Part shown: positions 28,445 through 41,710 of the stretch, one piece after another | How the letters are laid out: each line of letters starts with the position of its first letter | Numbering within the stretch: the first letter of the stretch is position 1 | Assembly (NCBI RefSeq): GCF_002443255.2 | Contig: NW_019211454.1 | Span: 12,546,248 to 12,610,247 of the forward strand | Source of the DNA: Varroa destructor | Taxonomy: Eukaryota > Arthropoda > Arachnida > Mesostigmata > Varroidae | Length of the DNA: 64,000 nt | Reading direction: 5' to 3' | Translations under genes and position numbers: made by a program | The notes under the pieces: generated by a model | Databases searched by the model: none | Told to the model about the DNA's origin: nothing | The model's input: only the letters and a program-made list of their open reading frames with translations

Positions 28445-29598
28445 GCCTCAGGGGGATAGGGCTGTTGGCAGAGCGTGGCCGGCAGGATAAGTCTGCCCGG
28501 CAAAGTCGCATGCTCGTCCACCAGCAGGCTGGGAACTGTGTGCGGTGGCGGGTAACAAATCGGGTACAAATAAGGCAGAGTGCCACCACCCCCTCCATCA
28601 GCACTGCCACCACCGATAAAAGCCTGCTTACTCGCTGGAACAGAGGCAGTTGCAAGAATTAACAGCAGCGGCGAAACAAGTAGCAATAGTAGCTAAAGTA
28701 ATAGTCTGGGTTCGCGCACCCTTACTTTCTTCCCCGTTTTTCTCTCCATTATCATTTCTCGCTTCCATTCGCTTCTCTATGTATCTCTGTCTCTTGCTTT
28801 TACTCTACATGTAAAACAGCGCCTGTCGTTTAGGACAACAATGACTGTACCTATCCCCCCTCCCCCACGAGCATACATCGGTTATAGCTCACTTTGCAGG
28901 CTAGCTTCTTCTTCTGCTGTTTCGCCTTCCTGGTCTTGGAATGTCGAATCAAAGCAGCAGCAACAGTAGATGGATGATTCTAGCCATGAAAAACTACGGA
29001 AAAGCATGGTGGAACGGCGTTGGGTAACTAGCTTAACATGGGTTGGGATTCGAGGGGTCATTTGCACCTGCCTACAGTGGCGGCACCAAAAGCGGTGATT
29101 CCCGCAGACAGCCTCCAGCTGTTAGTCGGCTGTTAGCGGGGGCCGTATTTACCAGGCGAGACAAATCCCAATGCGCCGCCTCGGTTGTCATCCTTTGCTT
29201 TTTCATGCCCCTTCTTTCTATCCTTGACTTGCCAGGCTATGCCGGCAGCATTTTCACCGCCGCCATTTCTACCGTAGCCTGCATCATTGCCGCCATTGCC
29301 ACATTTCAGATCCCGGCATGTATTCGGTTTGGTCGTTTATGTCTGTGTTTCCTATTTTTGCATGATAGCAGCGGACAAGCGGATCGAGCCGACGGCAAGT
29401 AAATGGGTACGCGCATCAGCAAAAGACCACGGCGTTCTGCCTGCTTGGGAACCGGTCACGTTAAAGGCAGTACTGAAAGGGAAAAAAGGAGTCGCCCAGC
29501 TGGTTGGTAAGCGCTGAATAGCTCTAGGTGCCTAGCTGATCGTCCAGAATATGTTGGATGGATCCTGTGCTAAGAGTACGATGGTGGGAATCATTAGG
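28445..29598. repeat. Copy 2 of the 1.15-kb segment
   Basis: It matches 27169-28321 and continues into unique sequence on the right, so it is probably the genuine placement. Copy 1 instead diverges after 28321 into the G-rich tract. Confidence 0.9.
28446..29472 (-). CDS. Possible exons of an unrecognised minus-strand gene
   Basis: Four minus-strand segments can be joined in one frame: 29472-29411, 29278-29153, 28934-28893 and 28634 leftwards into the poly-G tract. The first has a strong acceptor (CTCCTTTTTTCCCTTTCAG) and reads TAFNVTGSQAGRTPWSFADA. The second is Gly/Asn-rich then Lys-rich (NGGGEN, KDRKKGHEKAKDD) and ends at donor GTAAAT. The third is a 42-base acidic exon (QEGETAEEEASLQ). 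The fourth starts after CTGTTCCAG and reads SKQAFIGGGSADGGGGG. All junctions keep phase. The donor GTACCC and the acceptor before 29278 are weak, no start codon was found, and I recognise no domain. The same exons repeat 1,277 bases to the left in copy 1. Confidence 0.25.
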
Positions 29599-31545
29599 AG
29601 TTAACTCAGATCCAACTCACGTTACTCCTTAGCCGTGTCCATGTTTACCCCAATGATATCTTACACTTCTTCGGCCTTCCCTCTGGCCAAAGCCCTATGA
29701 TGGAAAATTCGAAGGGGTTTCTCCTTGGTCTGCGCTTGCCCTTCCCCCCACCGTTCATCACTCCTGCTTTCTTACCCTCACGCTTCCTCTCTTTATAAAT
29801 CCCTCTTATTTAAGTTTTACTTAGAATAACCTCAGAATACAGTCACCTATACGGCCACAGAGCAGACTAACGTGGCAGATCAGCGAATGGGGCTGCGAGT
29901 AGAGGTGAAACTGCCAAGGGACTTGTAGAACTCGACGTGCATGGCCCAGCTTAAAAACGACACATTCCGTACTCGAATGGAATACGGCCACGACCCCACA
30001 CACCAATTTGCCCGCGGTGTACGAGCACGAAGAGTTAACCTATCCACAGTTCGCTCGCCTGACGGCATACAACGAGCTTCGGTGGTTCCAGCGACTGTAG
30101 CGTAGAGATGAGAGGCAATCCATCTGTAAACGATAGTTCCACCGGATGGAACGGAAGACCCTTGTGGAATGGGAGGGGAGTCAAAGACGAAAAACGACCT
30201 GCTCCACACCCGATAGTCGTACGGCGGTACAAATGGTTGGCGGCTGCTGGCAGGGAGAAAAAACTGTAATTTAAATCTCTTGCGGTTTGGCCTGCCTTTC
30301 CTCATCTGCTGCTCCCCGTTTGATCATTTGCTTCGATCTCTTTCAGTTCCCATGCCGGCAGTGGGATAATAATGATCATAATAGCGATGAGATAAGAACC
30401 CATAAACTGGCTAACACTGGGTGTCAGATTTAACTTTCAACTCTCTTTTACACCTGCTGTCCAATGCCTGAGAAACGTGTTAAACGTACATTTACTTTGT
30501 ATTTTATCATTCAGATACAAATTGACCGTTTGACACGGAAACCGCTGGCTAAGAGTATTTTCTGGCTTGAGAAGTTACTGTGTAGCAGTACGAGGAAGCT
30601 GTTAATAACTAAATTATACTTAATAATAATTTCATGTGAATCCAACGAATCAGTTTTATTAGGAAAAATGCGCTTTAGCAAACAGGCTCTCGAGTCTTTT
30701 AACTGAGACTTTCTAGACATGACACACCCGTATGTGAGACTGCATTGAATAGCAAACAAAGTCAACTAAGACTGCATAAGATGACATTGCTACCTTAAGC
30801 GGAAGCATAAATCATGCACCTGTGCACATCTCAAAACTGTGATGTGTGAGAAAAAACGTTTTGCAATGGATTTTTTGTTAACAGTGATATGTTAATTTCG
30901 GCAACTAAATGTGCGCTTGTCTCTTTCAGTCAAGAGTTTTTTGTCAGTACTATTAATCGTGACTCTATGCCCTACGCTGAGTCCATTCAGGATTCAGGCT
31001 TTTTTTTTTTCAGGTCCTCTCTCGGACCTTGATTCTCACATAACTGATTTTTTATTTTTCAAATATCTTGAGACATCAGAGTGCTTAATAAATGATTAGC
31101 AATTTAAATATGATAAGTCAATTGCTAGTCACTTAATTATGTATAATCAATTTCCTGTAGTAATAATACGCGGTAAGCGTACCTGTAAGACCGCGTTCTT
31201 GAAGTTGCTTCTAACGAGCGCATTAATAAAATCATAGGCCTGGACAGCTGACCTGGTCCGACTATTCAGCAATAAATAAAAGTTCTAGAACTGACCATCT
31301 GCGAAGGTGCTTTGTGTTGCGTTATATATCTTTAATGCTCACCTTAACCACTGATAAAGGCATACTTTCTTGTATATTGTATTCGATAGCAGAGTACAGA
31401 TGAAATCTTGACCTAGTATCGACCTGTCGTTGTGAAGGCTCAAGTCTACTAGCAGTGAAGAGAAACACCGCAGGCTATGTTCCTTGAATAAAATGCCATC
31501 TTAATTTATTGTTGAACCTGGCTAATTTCCTAGCAGTTATTACAC
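29599..31545. other. Unassigned, with an open minus-strand stretch at 29,880-30,305
   Basis: The first 700 bases are GC-rich, the rest AT-rich. A minus-strand frame of 141 codons lies at 29,880-30,305. Part of it (30246-30040, after acceptor CTCCCTGCCAG) could join in phase to the possible exon starting at 29472, but its donor GTTAAC is weak. No family recognised. Confidence 0.35.
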
Positions 31546-31581
31546 TTGACAATAGAAAAAGTATACTTTTTCTATTGTCAA
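31546..31581. repeat. Perfect 36-bp palindrome
   Basis: The 18-base arm TTGACAATAGAAAAAGTA at 31546-31563 is followed with no spacer by its exact reverse complement at 31564-31581. The centre is GTATAC. Neither flank continues the symmetry. Confidence 0.97.
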
Positions 31582-33408
31582 ACTTCACCTACCAGCGACG
31601 TTTTACACGCACACCGTCTCCTAGACCCAGCGCGCAGAGAAGACAAAACTTCGGGTCGTGTTTGGGTTCTTCTAAGACCTTTAACTTGGCGGAGGGTAAG
31701 CATTTGAAGGAGCACTGGAAAGCCCCTGGAAGCCATGAATGAGAGCGCCGTGGTTGTTGCAATCCTTCACTGCCAGATCATTTACCCTTTTCCAGTGGCT
31801 ACAATTCGATGAGAAATCAGGCAAACACTGGCCCCTTTTGCTTGCCATTCCCACGTTCTTTCACATCAGCATTGCCACTGCCGTCACCATGGGAAGTGCT
31901 TTCAGCAGTTCCCTCTAGAATTTACCTTAGTACCACAGGCCCAGGATATAAGGATCCACTGCACGGTACCAGCGCAGAACAGCTTAGAAACTGGACCTGT
32001 GAGGTTGGAACCCTGAACCGCGCCAGATCTGTTAGCGGTCGGTGGGGTTACCGCGACCAAGGGCGTCACTGTCAAACCTTCCACCTAACAAAGACCAGTA
32101 AGCAAAAGAACGGGTGGGCTGTTGGGCTGGAGGTGGAACACAGAGGGGCAAAAGTATTACTTGCCGCTCCCTAGGGTGTCATTTGTCGTTCTACACTTTC
32201 GTTAGTCGTAGAGGCCCATCCCGAAAACCCGTCCTCCACTGCTTCTGTTATGCAAAGAACCAACAGACTGCAGGTTTCCCATACACAGTAACAGTTGGAA
32301 TGACGGTTCTGCCAAGCTGATGCCATCACAGTTTTATATGCTGGTCGACAAGCTATGCGAAAGCGACCATACGAAGCTTCTTAATATCGATCCCTAAATA
32401 GATGATTTATCCTATAAAGGCAATTGACGGGACGTTCAGTAGAAAGCATAATGTGATCATCGTCGACCGAATACTATATGAATCGAAAAAAGCATGAGGG
32501 GAGGTACTACTATCGTGATGCGATTTTAGATTTTTTATCAAAGACTGATAAGAAAGGTCGGGAGAAAAGGCGCGCTTGTTTCTAATATATGATTATATTA
32601 TGCGAGCAAATGTAAACATTTAATAATTAGCAGGCGAATTTAATAGTATATGACCATACCAGTTTGAATGGAGTTTTGCAAAGCTAACCTTAAACTATGA
32701 TTTCTATCGCTACAATTCAAACGACTATTTTCATACCTAGCCCGTATTTACGAAGGCAATAATTGTGTTCTACAAACCTCACACCTATCGATATTATCAG
32801 CTGCATGCCGGTCTTAGGTAATGGTCTAGCAACGTCCAGCGACCAGCCATCACCATAAATTGTGACGGCAACAGTGAGTTAGTAAAAATCTCGAAAACCT
32901 TGTTCTGCACAACCGCCATATAGGCTACTACGAATTCTTCGCTTAGAAAACAAGCGGCCTTATTTTGCCCCTCGAAGACAAGCCGGCCATTCTTGTTGCT
33001 CTGACATTGATGACACCGCTACCAGCTGCTTACGGGGACTGCTGCCAACTCGTTCGTCCATCAGATGTACTGCAGGCAAGTTAAGGGGCTATTCGGGAAA
33101 GAAATGGGCTGAAGGAGACAGTACAGCTTGTTTCGGCCCCTTGTCAAGAAGGCCTCGGGTAGTGGTTTGCTTGGCTGTCCTGCCAGTGTGTCTGCCCAGC
33201 GACGGCAGGCAGCCTGGGCCGGGAAATGCAACAAACCAACTGAGTAATGGTGGCACGGGTCGTGGCTTAGCGAGCAGTCGACCGCCACGTGGCAGAGAAT
33301 AGTCTTTGAGAAGGCGACGCAGCTCATTGCCTGCGACCGCTACCCCTAGTGGTAGCACCGGCAATGGTCACAGAGGCTCTACGCTAGCAAGCAGCAGAGA
33401 CCGCTGAG

Positions 33409-33427
33409 GACAGACAGACAGACAGAC
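33409..33427. repeat. (GACA)n microsatellite
   Basis: Nearly five perfect tandem GACA units. Confidence 0.9.
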
Positions 33428-35091
33428 TGAGAGGGTAACGTAGAAGCAAGCAAGTAATGGCTACGGCGGCGCTGCTGCTACTACTGGTAGAGTCTATTTA
33501 TCTTGCTTTCATTATTTTTAATTCCTTCACCGCCAGCGGACAGGATTTATGGAGCTTGTCGTCCTCCCTGTTCACCGTCTCTTCTGTTCCGAGTTTGCCC
33601 CTTCGCCTGTCGCGCGTTGCTTCCTACTCCTCGATTAGACCCTCAGACCTCCAAAGAGCTCCCAAAACCTCATTTCCTCAATAATGTCTTTGCAGTATTA
33701 TACTTTCGGCCTGTTCTGGGATTCTGGGGCGTTGGCACCGTTTAGGGGCTGAAGGCCGCTCCGAATTTCTACCATGCGAACTAGCAGATAGTTCTAGGGT
33801 GTAGCTGCTAGACACTATGGCCCCTGTCTACTTACTATACCGTTCTGTCATGATGCGTCATACTTAGTCCTACTGCTTCTCCCTGTTTGCTCCTATCATG
33901 CTTCCTACATTGGTCTTTTACAACACTCTCAAGATTCTCATAGGGATAAACGACCCAGACAGTGGCGTCAAACCACTCCGCTTTCATTCCTTCTCTAGGC
34001 CCATCTCATTTTCGCAGAATGACAAATTGTCTCCACGGCTACAACTATTCCAGGCGTTGTGGGTTTGCACCATCACTTTACCCAAAACCTCTTTTGGCAG
34101 GCTCGTCTCGACCTCGATGAACAGGGAGGGGTAGCACATTACAGACCTGGTTCATTTGGCGCATCGGCCAAAGCTTCGTCGCCTATCCGTTAGATCGCGT
34201 TGACAGAAACAACTCATACTCGGCCGAGAAAAAACAAACGGAAGCAAGAGAACTTGGTCGAATTTCACTCACACTGTCGATTATTTCTTGAGGGATTTCC
34301 CTCGAGCACTTGAGTCCGCGGCCTAACTGTGGCATATCACAGTTGTTTCATGCTAGGACCTGAACGCAGGCGTGTGTCTAGGTCACCGTTGCTTATATAT
34401 ATACATCCATCCACACGTACATATGACGAGTGCTGTATATATGTCTATATGTGTATATACATGTCATGGGTGTAAGCGTCACCATTTGGCATTCAATATC
34501 TTCTTTTAGATTATTAGTTTTAGGTCCCAATTTTCTTTTAGTGCAGTGGGCGGCGTTACTTAAACGAATTTTTCTGGCTTTAGGAGTATCGGGTCTTAAT
34601 AGGACCGCTCTCTTTGGTTTGACATAGTGTGCCTCTAATGTCTGTACCATTGCTTTACTGGCCCTGTAAAGCGGTCGCACGTTTTGTCTAATTTGACGCA
34701 TAGCTTAGATACGAGAAACTTTGCTCAATGGTACCTATCTATTTTTATATATAATATACCATATTTTCGTCTTAAAAGCCGTGTGCGACGATCCCACTTG
34801 CTTTTACCTGTTCCGCGATCTTCAATTCCTTTTATTTAACGCTCGTCGTCGAAAGATGGGAATTGTTTGATCCACACACAATATGGAGGATGGGTCCAAA
34901 ATTGTGTTTAAGTTACTACCACGAATCAACACATGAGTCCAATCAATGAAGAAGGTTCAAATTCGTGCCACAAAGTTTCCTGACGCATGTTTATTTCACA
35001 GTAGAGACGTAATTTAAGTAGCTTGAATATCATTTACTGAACTGAATTTCATATAATTATCTAGACTAGCAAAGCAAGCACCATATGTATG

Positions 35092-35107
35092 TATATATAT
35101 ATATATA
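35092..35107. repeat. (TA)8 microsatellite
   Basis: Eight perfect TA dinucleotides followed by GAGAG. Confidence 0.9.
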
Positions 35108-35569
35108 GAGAGGGAACAACCTACCCTCAAAGTCTGCCTTTTTCTGTTAGTTAATCCTTTCGCCGACTTGGTCGCGGCTGTTACCAGCCATAAGCGGCGA
35201 CGGATAATGGCTGCTAACGCTCTCCAAGCTCAAGTGAACGCGGTTCACGCCGACAGCCAAAAGCAAGGCTCAGGCATTGCTTTGCCTCGCCTTACCGCCG
35301 TCACAACCTGCGAAGCCTCCATGACTAGCCTCATCAGCATTGCCTCGTCGCCATTATTATCACCAACGTTGGTCACGGTTGCCCCTGCCCCTCCTCTCTA
35401 TTTCTTGCTGCGGCACAAACGCCAAAGCCATCCGTCACGGCACACGTCAGGAGAGTTGGTGTTATTTTTCGCGGGCAAAAAGTTAAACAGCACCCACTTT
35501 CTGTACCAGAATCTCTAGCCCCTTTTCTTCGCGACCCCAGCACCCACTCACTGGCGCGGACTTGGCATT

Positions 35570-35597
35570 GGCTGGCTGGCTGGCTGCCTGCCTGCCT
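35570..35597. repeat. CTGG then CCTG tetranucleotide repeats
   Basis: GGCT-phase units switch to GCCT-phase units by a single base change, so two related microsatellites abut. Confidence 0.85.
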
Positions 35598-37849
35598 AGA
35601 TGTCCGTTCAACCGGCTGTCCCAGGCGACTTGGTCGGCGCACCCTGCGAGCTTTCGGCCAGTTGCCACACTGCTGTCTCCGTTTTGACTTCTAGCACCAG
35701 ACTAGCATTCCTCTTTGCCTCCTTTTCTTCTGTTCTATGTTATCCACATGCCTCCAAAACGGTGCCGCGGTGAGTAAAGCAATTCATCTTCATTAACGCC
35801 CTCTTCTCCTAACGCCAACACCCGCTTGGGACCGGGGCAAACTGACGGATAGAGTAAGAGAGAAAGCGAAGGAGCAGCCAAGGGTGGGAAGGACGCGCTT
35901 ACCCCACCACATAGCTCGCATCTCAACTCTATCCTGACTCTCGAGGTCTCGACAACCAACTCGATGGCAAGGACGACACCAACAACGACGTTGACAAAGA
36001 CAGCGACAACGGTTAGAGCAACACATCCATCTACTCCGTTTGCCCCTTCTGCCCTTGGTGCTTTTTCTTCTTTTAGCGCCGTTCATAGTCCAGCATCTTT
36101 CCCCATGTACACCCTTTCCGAAATCTTTTTCTCAGTTCCTGATAATTTTCTTTCTCTGATTTTGCTTCCGTCTTCTCTCTACAACATAGAGTTCCCTCTC
36201 CCAAAGGGAGAGGATGAGAATCGCAGCTCCTCATAACATGTCCTTTCCCATTTATTTCCTGTTGACATGGAGCATTCAGCCGTTTTTTGGAAATTATCCG
36301 GTTTCTCTGGTATGATGCAGTACATACATACAGATTTGTGACTCGGTGGAAAAGTGAAGCGTCTTAGCACCAGTCTTGGCAAACTATTAAGTATTACCTG
36401 AATCTGACGGATATGGAGATTTTTTAAATTGAACAGCATTAAAAACAATATAATTGAAGACCACGCCCTGCACACACTTGCATTCGTATTGTAATCACTA
36501 AAACATATCTTGGAGCCATCCAGCTCCGAAATCTTCATTGGAATGTAAAACAACCGGTATCGGTAATGCTCAACTTTCAAATCAGAAAGCACCGGTGGTA
36601 ACAGATGTAGGACGTTATCGTCGCAGCACATCTTATTGTTACTTGTCAGCTAAAAGCCTCTGTCATGGCAATTGGACATGAGTACAAGACGTACTTCTAT
36701 CGTGGTACTTACTTTTCGTGTTTTACGTCGTATGGTACTTGAGTCATTAGCCAGTACCCTAAACGGTCACCTCGAAACAAAATGTGTTTACGCCCTGATT
36801 TGAAACTAGGCTGCCGCGTGTTTCTAGGTTTAGTAGGCAACCCGCTGCGCGATTATAAGAACCTTTTCGTGATTCTCAATTTAATCATGCCGTTACACAG
36901 CTCAGCGGCCATAAAAGTTTCTTTACGCAGTTATCCGTAAATGATTTAGGAAAGAAGTGGGATGACAAGAAATAATCGTTTTTAAGTTTTAATAAAATAT
37001 AAATCAAGTCAGTTCTTGGGCAATTTAACTAGTATGACTACCGTCGAAAACCATAAGTAAACCATGGGATCGTAATTAAATCAAATTCAAATGAGTAGTA
37101 GGTTTATCTGCAAGGCCCCCATCGTTGATTTTTGCAAAAAATAAGCCAAACACCACGGATCGAACAATCTCGATTTCACAGGCACAACCTTTGTGTGAGC
37201 GGAAAGCCTCTAATTTAAGACAGGCAGGCCCGAGTAAATCTAGTAATAACCAGACGGACTCGCGGACTTTGCCCGACCCTTAATTTGCCGTTGGTTCAAC
37301 TAAGTTGCCTCTTACATATTGTACCCAACTTAACGTAAACTATAAAATGAATCAACAGTTAGATCGCTGTAATTACCCCGCTCCACCTAACTCGTTATCC
37401 CTCTGTGGTTATTTCATTAGATGCTCAGCCAACTCGGCTCTGTTAACTTTGTTCTTGAGTCGCCATTAAGACTGACGTACTTCTTATGTCTTCTAATCGC
37501 AAATGATTACATGTACTTCCTGACATTTCAGCTCTTAAGTCCAAATTAGGAAAATTTTTTACTACCACGATTTATTTCACATGATCAATGTTTCAATTGA
37601 TATTTACCAAAAATACGTGTTAATACCTAGCCAAAAGCACCTCAAAACATATTTCACCCGCCATTGTTACATAAATAAACCTATACGATCACAATGTATT
37701 TTTATTTAGTTCGTCAGGGTCTATCGAGTAATGTCAAGATAAGCCTCCCTCACATAGAACATCATATAAACTTGTCGCTGAAACTGAAAATCAGGTGTAT
37801 GGAAATTTGGATTGATCTCATCGAGAGGCTGCAATTGGTATAAAGAACA

Positions 37850-37866
37850 CCCCCCCCCCCCCCCCC
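37850..37866. repeat. C17 homopolymer
   Basis: Seventeen consecutive C residues in AT-rich DNA. This is the only other long G/C homopolymer besides the tracts at the assembly duplication. Confidence 0.95.
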
Positions 37867-40800
37867 AAAGAAAAATTTCTCGGAGGACTTTTTATTACAT
37901 TGTCATATCTGCGAAAAAGCTACCATTTTCGGCTGTAGGTATTTTCACGCCGAAAAAGCTATTGTGACTGACTATAAAAAGATATATAGCACTTTTATGG
38001 AACTCGTTGAGATATATCAATTGATGCGAAAAATTGGCACAAATACGTTAATAGATATTTTGGTATTTCTATCGGAAAATATTCTAGAAAAACAATATCG
38101 TATTAAAATGTTAAGCTATAATTTTAGCTGACTATAACTTTTTCTCAAAAAACCGTACAAAGTAGCCTCGGCACAAATTTTGACTCGGCTTCACATAGGA
38201 AAAATTGATGTCATCTTCTGTTTCTTAGCTTTTTTGCCATTGAAATGTTAATGTTGAGGTATAGGCTTTTTTTCAGAACCGGAATCTATCGACTGGTTTA
38301 TGTCCCAGCCGAGCCTGTAATCCAAATTTTGTTCAAGCGTACGAAACCTGAGCGGGCAGCCCGCATTTAACCGGCTCTACCCACCGGATCAGAATCAATG
38401 TTATCCGACCCATCAATGACAGACCAACTAGGCTTGCCCTACTGTCAGGCCAAGTGTCATTTTGGTGCTCCATTGTAGACCAGAATAGGGAGTCGCTTGC
38501 CGACCATGAACAGCCCAGTTTTAGAGACAGAGTTTAATAAAATCGAGCTCCTAAGGGCCGCCTTGCGTTCGATGATGTACCTAAGGTCCTGTTAATATGA
38601 AACGAAATCACGAAAAGATTGGGCTAGACATCTGGTCAAGGAAAACAGTCATTTTCGATGGTGGTCGATTTGACAGATGGCCATGTATTATATGATATGC
38701 GTGGTCAATATAATAAATGACTAGTAAAAAAATCACAGGTTTTGCGAATATTGGACGCGACTAAATGGAAACGAAGCAAGCGCTTAAAAGAAAGGAGTAA
38801 GGTGATTAAGGATATTTCCACTAACCGTGCTCGAATGTTGCCAATGATTATTTGCCTGAAAACTACAGTATAGTTTTAGCATCTATATATTTTCGCCGAC
38901 GAGTACTAGGTTAAGATCGAATAGATTTGTTAAGCATGTGCCCCTCCTGATGCGTTTTTCATTATAAAAAAATCCTAGCTAGAACAATTGTAAGTAAAAT
39001 GATAACGTAGCGATTTTTGTTAGTCAAAATGGAAGCCTTATAGCTTACACGGGACACAAAGTCGAGACCTTATACTAAAATTAGGCCCATAGCGACAAAA
39101 TGAATCTCTGGCCTAGTTTCATGCGATTCTCTACATTATACCGCAAGCTAAATTTAGACTAACCCCATAATAGAAAACGGTAGGGGTCGCTGATTTAAGC
39201 TCCATTATCGATATATACTAGACAACATGCTGTACTAAATAAGGAAACTGTATCACAGCCTACGTGATTATTAAAATAATTAAATATCGTAAATATGTCA
39301 TAGAACGTATTTGCATTTACCAAATACAACACATTAAATTTTGCGCGCGCGCGCGCGCTACACTATTTGTCCTAGAGATGGCCTGGTAGGAAGGGTATTT
39401 CGTCAAATATTTACAAATAAAAATATGAATTTTAAGCTTAAATCTTGGAGCAGGCATATTGGTTTGGAAGTTAGCTGGCTGAGGCAGTGCTAACACATTT
39501 CTTGACGTGAAATACGTAACACTTAATTTTTATTTAGACATCGAGACCCAGCTGCCCGACCCATCACGAACTTTATAGAAGTGCGTAAAGTAAAAAAAGA
39601 GAAATTCAATTTACATAATGGAACAGCCCTAACATTACTAGTATTTACTACCTATTTGAGTTCATACTCGAAATGAGATCCGTGTAATCTACGTCATTCT
39701 GTTAAGCTGTGTAAAGGTTTTTCGGTAGACATAATGTTTTGCAATTGAGTACCTAGAGCTACTCCATTCGAAGCTTGGTAGGACGGCATAAATGCTTCTT
39801 AATTCCTGTTTATATCATTTGTATGAAGGCTGTAGCCTCCATTTTAGTTTTTGCTCAACACTTCTAGGTACCGAACTAGACGCAAGATCGAGCATTGCTT
39901 ATTTCACACTTCCACTTGACGCGTGCATCTTTGTTTAGCGATAGCAGGGGCAAAACGGTCACGGTTTAAAATTATACACCGAAAGGACAGTCCTAGAATC
40001 GGTATGACGTGTATGCAGAAATATGTCTTTTAGGTGAATTAAATTATACAAGCGTCCATAACGAACGTTTGCAACGTCCCGACGGTATTTACTTTGTTAC
40101 CCTGTCGTGTTATTTAGCTTTCCTATATCGCGTTCACATGAAATCCGAGCTGCATCCAATGGCCATTGTTAAAGCCGGCTATTAGTTGATCCTACGGTAT
40201 TACATGACGCTGGTTCCTCTCGAGAACACACGCATGACGACATCGGAACAAGCGAACTTCTCTTTCTTGTTCTTTAGTCGATCTTTTTGTCGCGATTTTA
40301 TTTTGTTCCAATCACCGATCTTGTTCTCCCGTCCTTAGCTATATGCAGTGTTTCTCTATATGTGCGTGCAAAAAGATATCATCAGCATGTTCATGCACCG
40401 AAGTATTATTATAATAGCATTGTTGACTATAGATGAAGAAAGCAAGATATTATTTCTCTTTGCCTATTCGCTTCCCGACTCTCATTTACCGCCTCCCGCC
40501 CTATCGGTGCCATTGCGATGACTATAGACGATGGCCTACCTGCCGATGCCGTGACATACCACCATCTCTTTTGTCCTTTTTTGTCCTGTCTGCTTAGGCC
40601 GCAGCAGAAGCTGATTCTCGAGAAGACAATCGTCTACAATCGTGCGACTCAAGTGGAGCTCTATTAAAGGATACTGTAAAACCAGCACTACTCTTTCTGG
40701 CACCGCCAGCGCTCCGCCCATACATCGACATAGGACCTCCTTAGTACCTTGTGGAAAGCCAGTGAACCTGCAGGGCAAGCGCATCCTGCAATCGCTTCCT

Positions 40801-41710
40801 CGTCTGCTATTTCTCGTTTATTTCTTCACGGTGCAGGAAGAAGACGTCCATATACTCACTGATCTCTCTCTCTCAATCTCTAACTGCCCTTTATATCGAC
40901 GTGCTCGTTTCACTGATGTGCTTCTATTATAAGAAAAGCAGCTGGAGACAGTGGATCACTGAGATCGCGTCAGGCAGCCTTGTCGAATAGCGACGAATGT
41001 ATGAATGGCTGAAAGAGAGAAGCTGCTCGTTCGTTCGGCCATTTCATCATCATCAATCGCCTTATCTAACTAATTCATGTAACGTGATCTCCATCTTAAG
41101 ATAGGCCGAGCAAGATAAAAGGACGAAAGCTGGACAATGAAAAGATCTCTTTTGCCGTTATTAGTGCGAAAGAAAAACCGCTGGCGAAAAGAATTGAGGA
41201 GAATTAGAATAAATGGGCGAATAAGGCAAATTGCGGACAAGGTCGCGGTAAAAATTCAGGAGAGTTTTAGGATATTTTTTTGTGGTTCTGCCGTTGGATT
41301 TCGTTAAATTGTTAGAGCTAACGTGGATTTACTATTTCACACAGTGTGGCTTGCATTGATTAAAAAAAAAACGAAAAAAAAAGTTAGACACATATAGATA
41401 AGGGACCAAGCTTAGATTTAGGTATGAAACCTTGACTTGTAGAATATAGCTTCTGTAAGAAAATGATATCTCGAATTCGTTAGTTATTCACTGCAACGTG
41501 TAAAAAAAAATTAAAATAAGGCCATGTGTTTTCGCTAAATTAATCGCGTTTCACGGAGGCATCCGTTCTCAAACTGTATTTTGCGCCGTTCTTTTTTTAA
41601 ACCAGCGTGCGGTGGTCACTTGTCTGGTCAGGAAAGTATATAGAAACTCGAGTTTTTTTCTGTCAAGTTCTTATTCATCATTATCATATTATATATATAT
41701 GTATATATAT
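37867..41710. other. AT-rich intergenic DNA
   Basis: Almost no open frame longer than 60 codons occurs from 36.7 to 40.5 kb. A (GC)8 tract lies at 39,343-39,358. A short GC-richer patch at 40,450-40,930 holds overlapping frames of 82 and 96 codons on opposite strands with no recognised product. Confidence 0.6.
39343..39358. repeat. (GC)8 alternating tract
   Basis: Sixteen bases of perfect GC alternation inside very AT-rich DNA. Alternating purine-pyrimidine GC tracts are the classical Z-DNA-forming sequence. Confidence 0.95.

Larger units (their letters stand above)
31582..37849. other. Unassigned intergenic DNA with GC-rich patches
   Basis: GC-rich patches lie near 31,600-32,300, 32,950-34,140 and 35,160-36,180. 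The last two contain simple repeats ((GACA)n and CTGG/CCTG). Stop-free frames occur, for example plus 32,886-33,302 (138 codons, no ATG) and minus 36,179-36,631 (150 codons from an ATG). None shows a known motif. Confidence 0.45.

Noticed and set aside
28281..28490. Gly-rich and Pro-rich proteins read through the G tract.
   Set aside because: They depend on a low-quality, probably artefactual homopolymer next to a false duplication.
32886..33302. 138-codon stop-free plus-strand frame with a hydrophobic segment followed by Gly/Pro-rich sequence.
   Set aside because: No ATG and no clear acceptor and donor pair. In GC-rich sequence such open lengths are expected several times by chance.
36179..36631. 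150-codon minus-strand frame starting with ATG.
   Set aside because: No motif, no supporting splice or promoter context, and its length is within chance expectation for a window of this size read in six frames.
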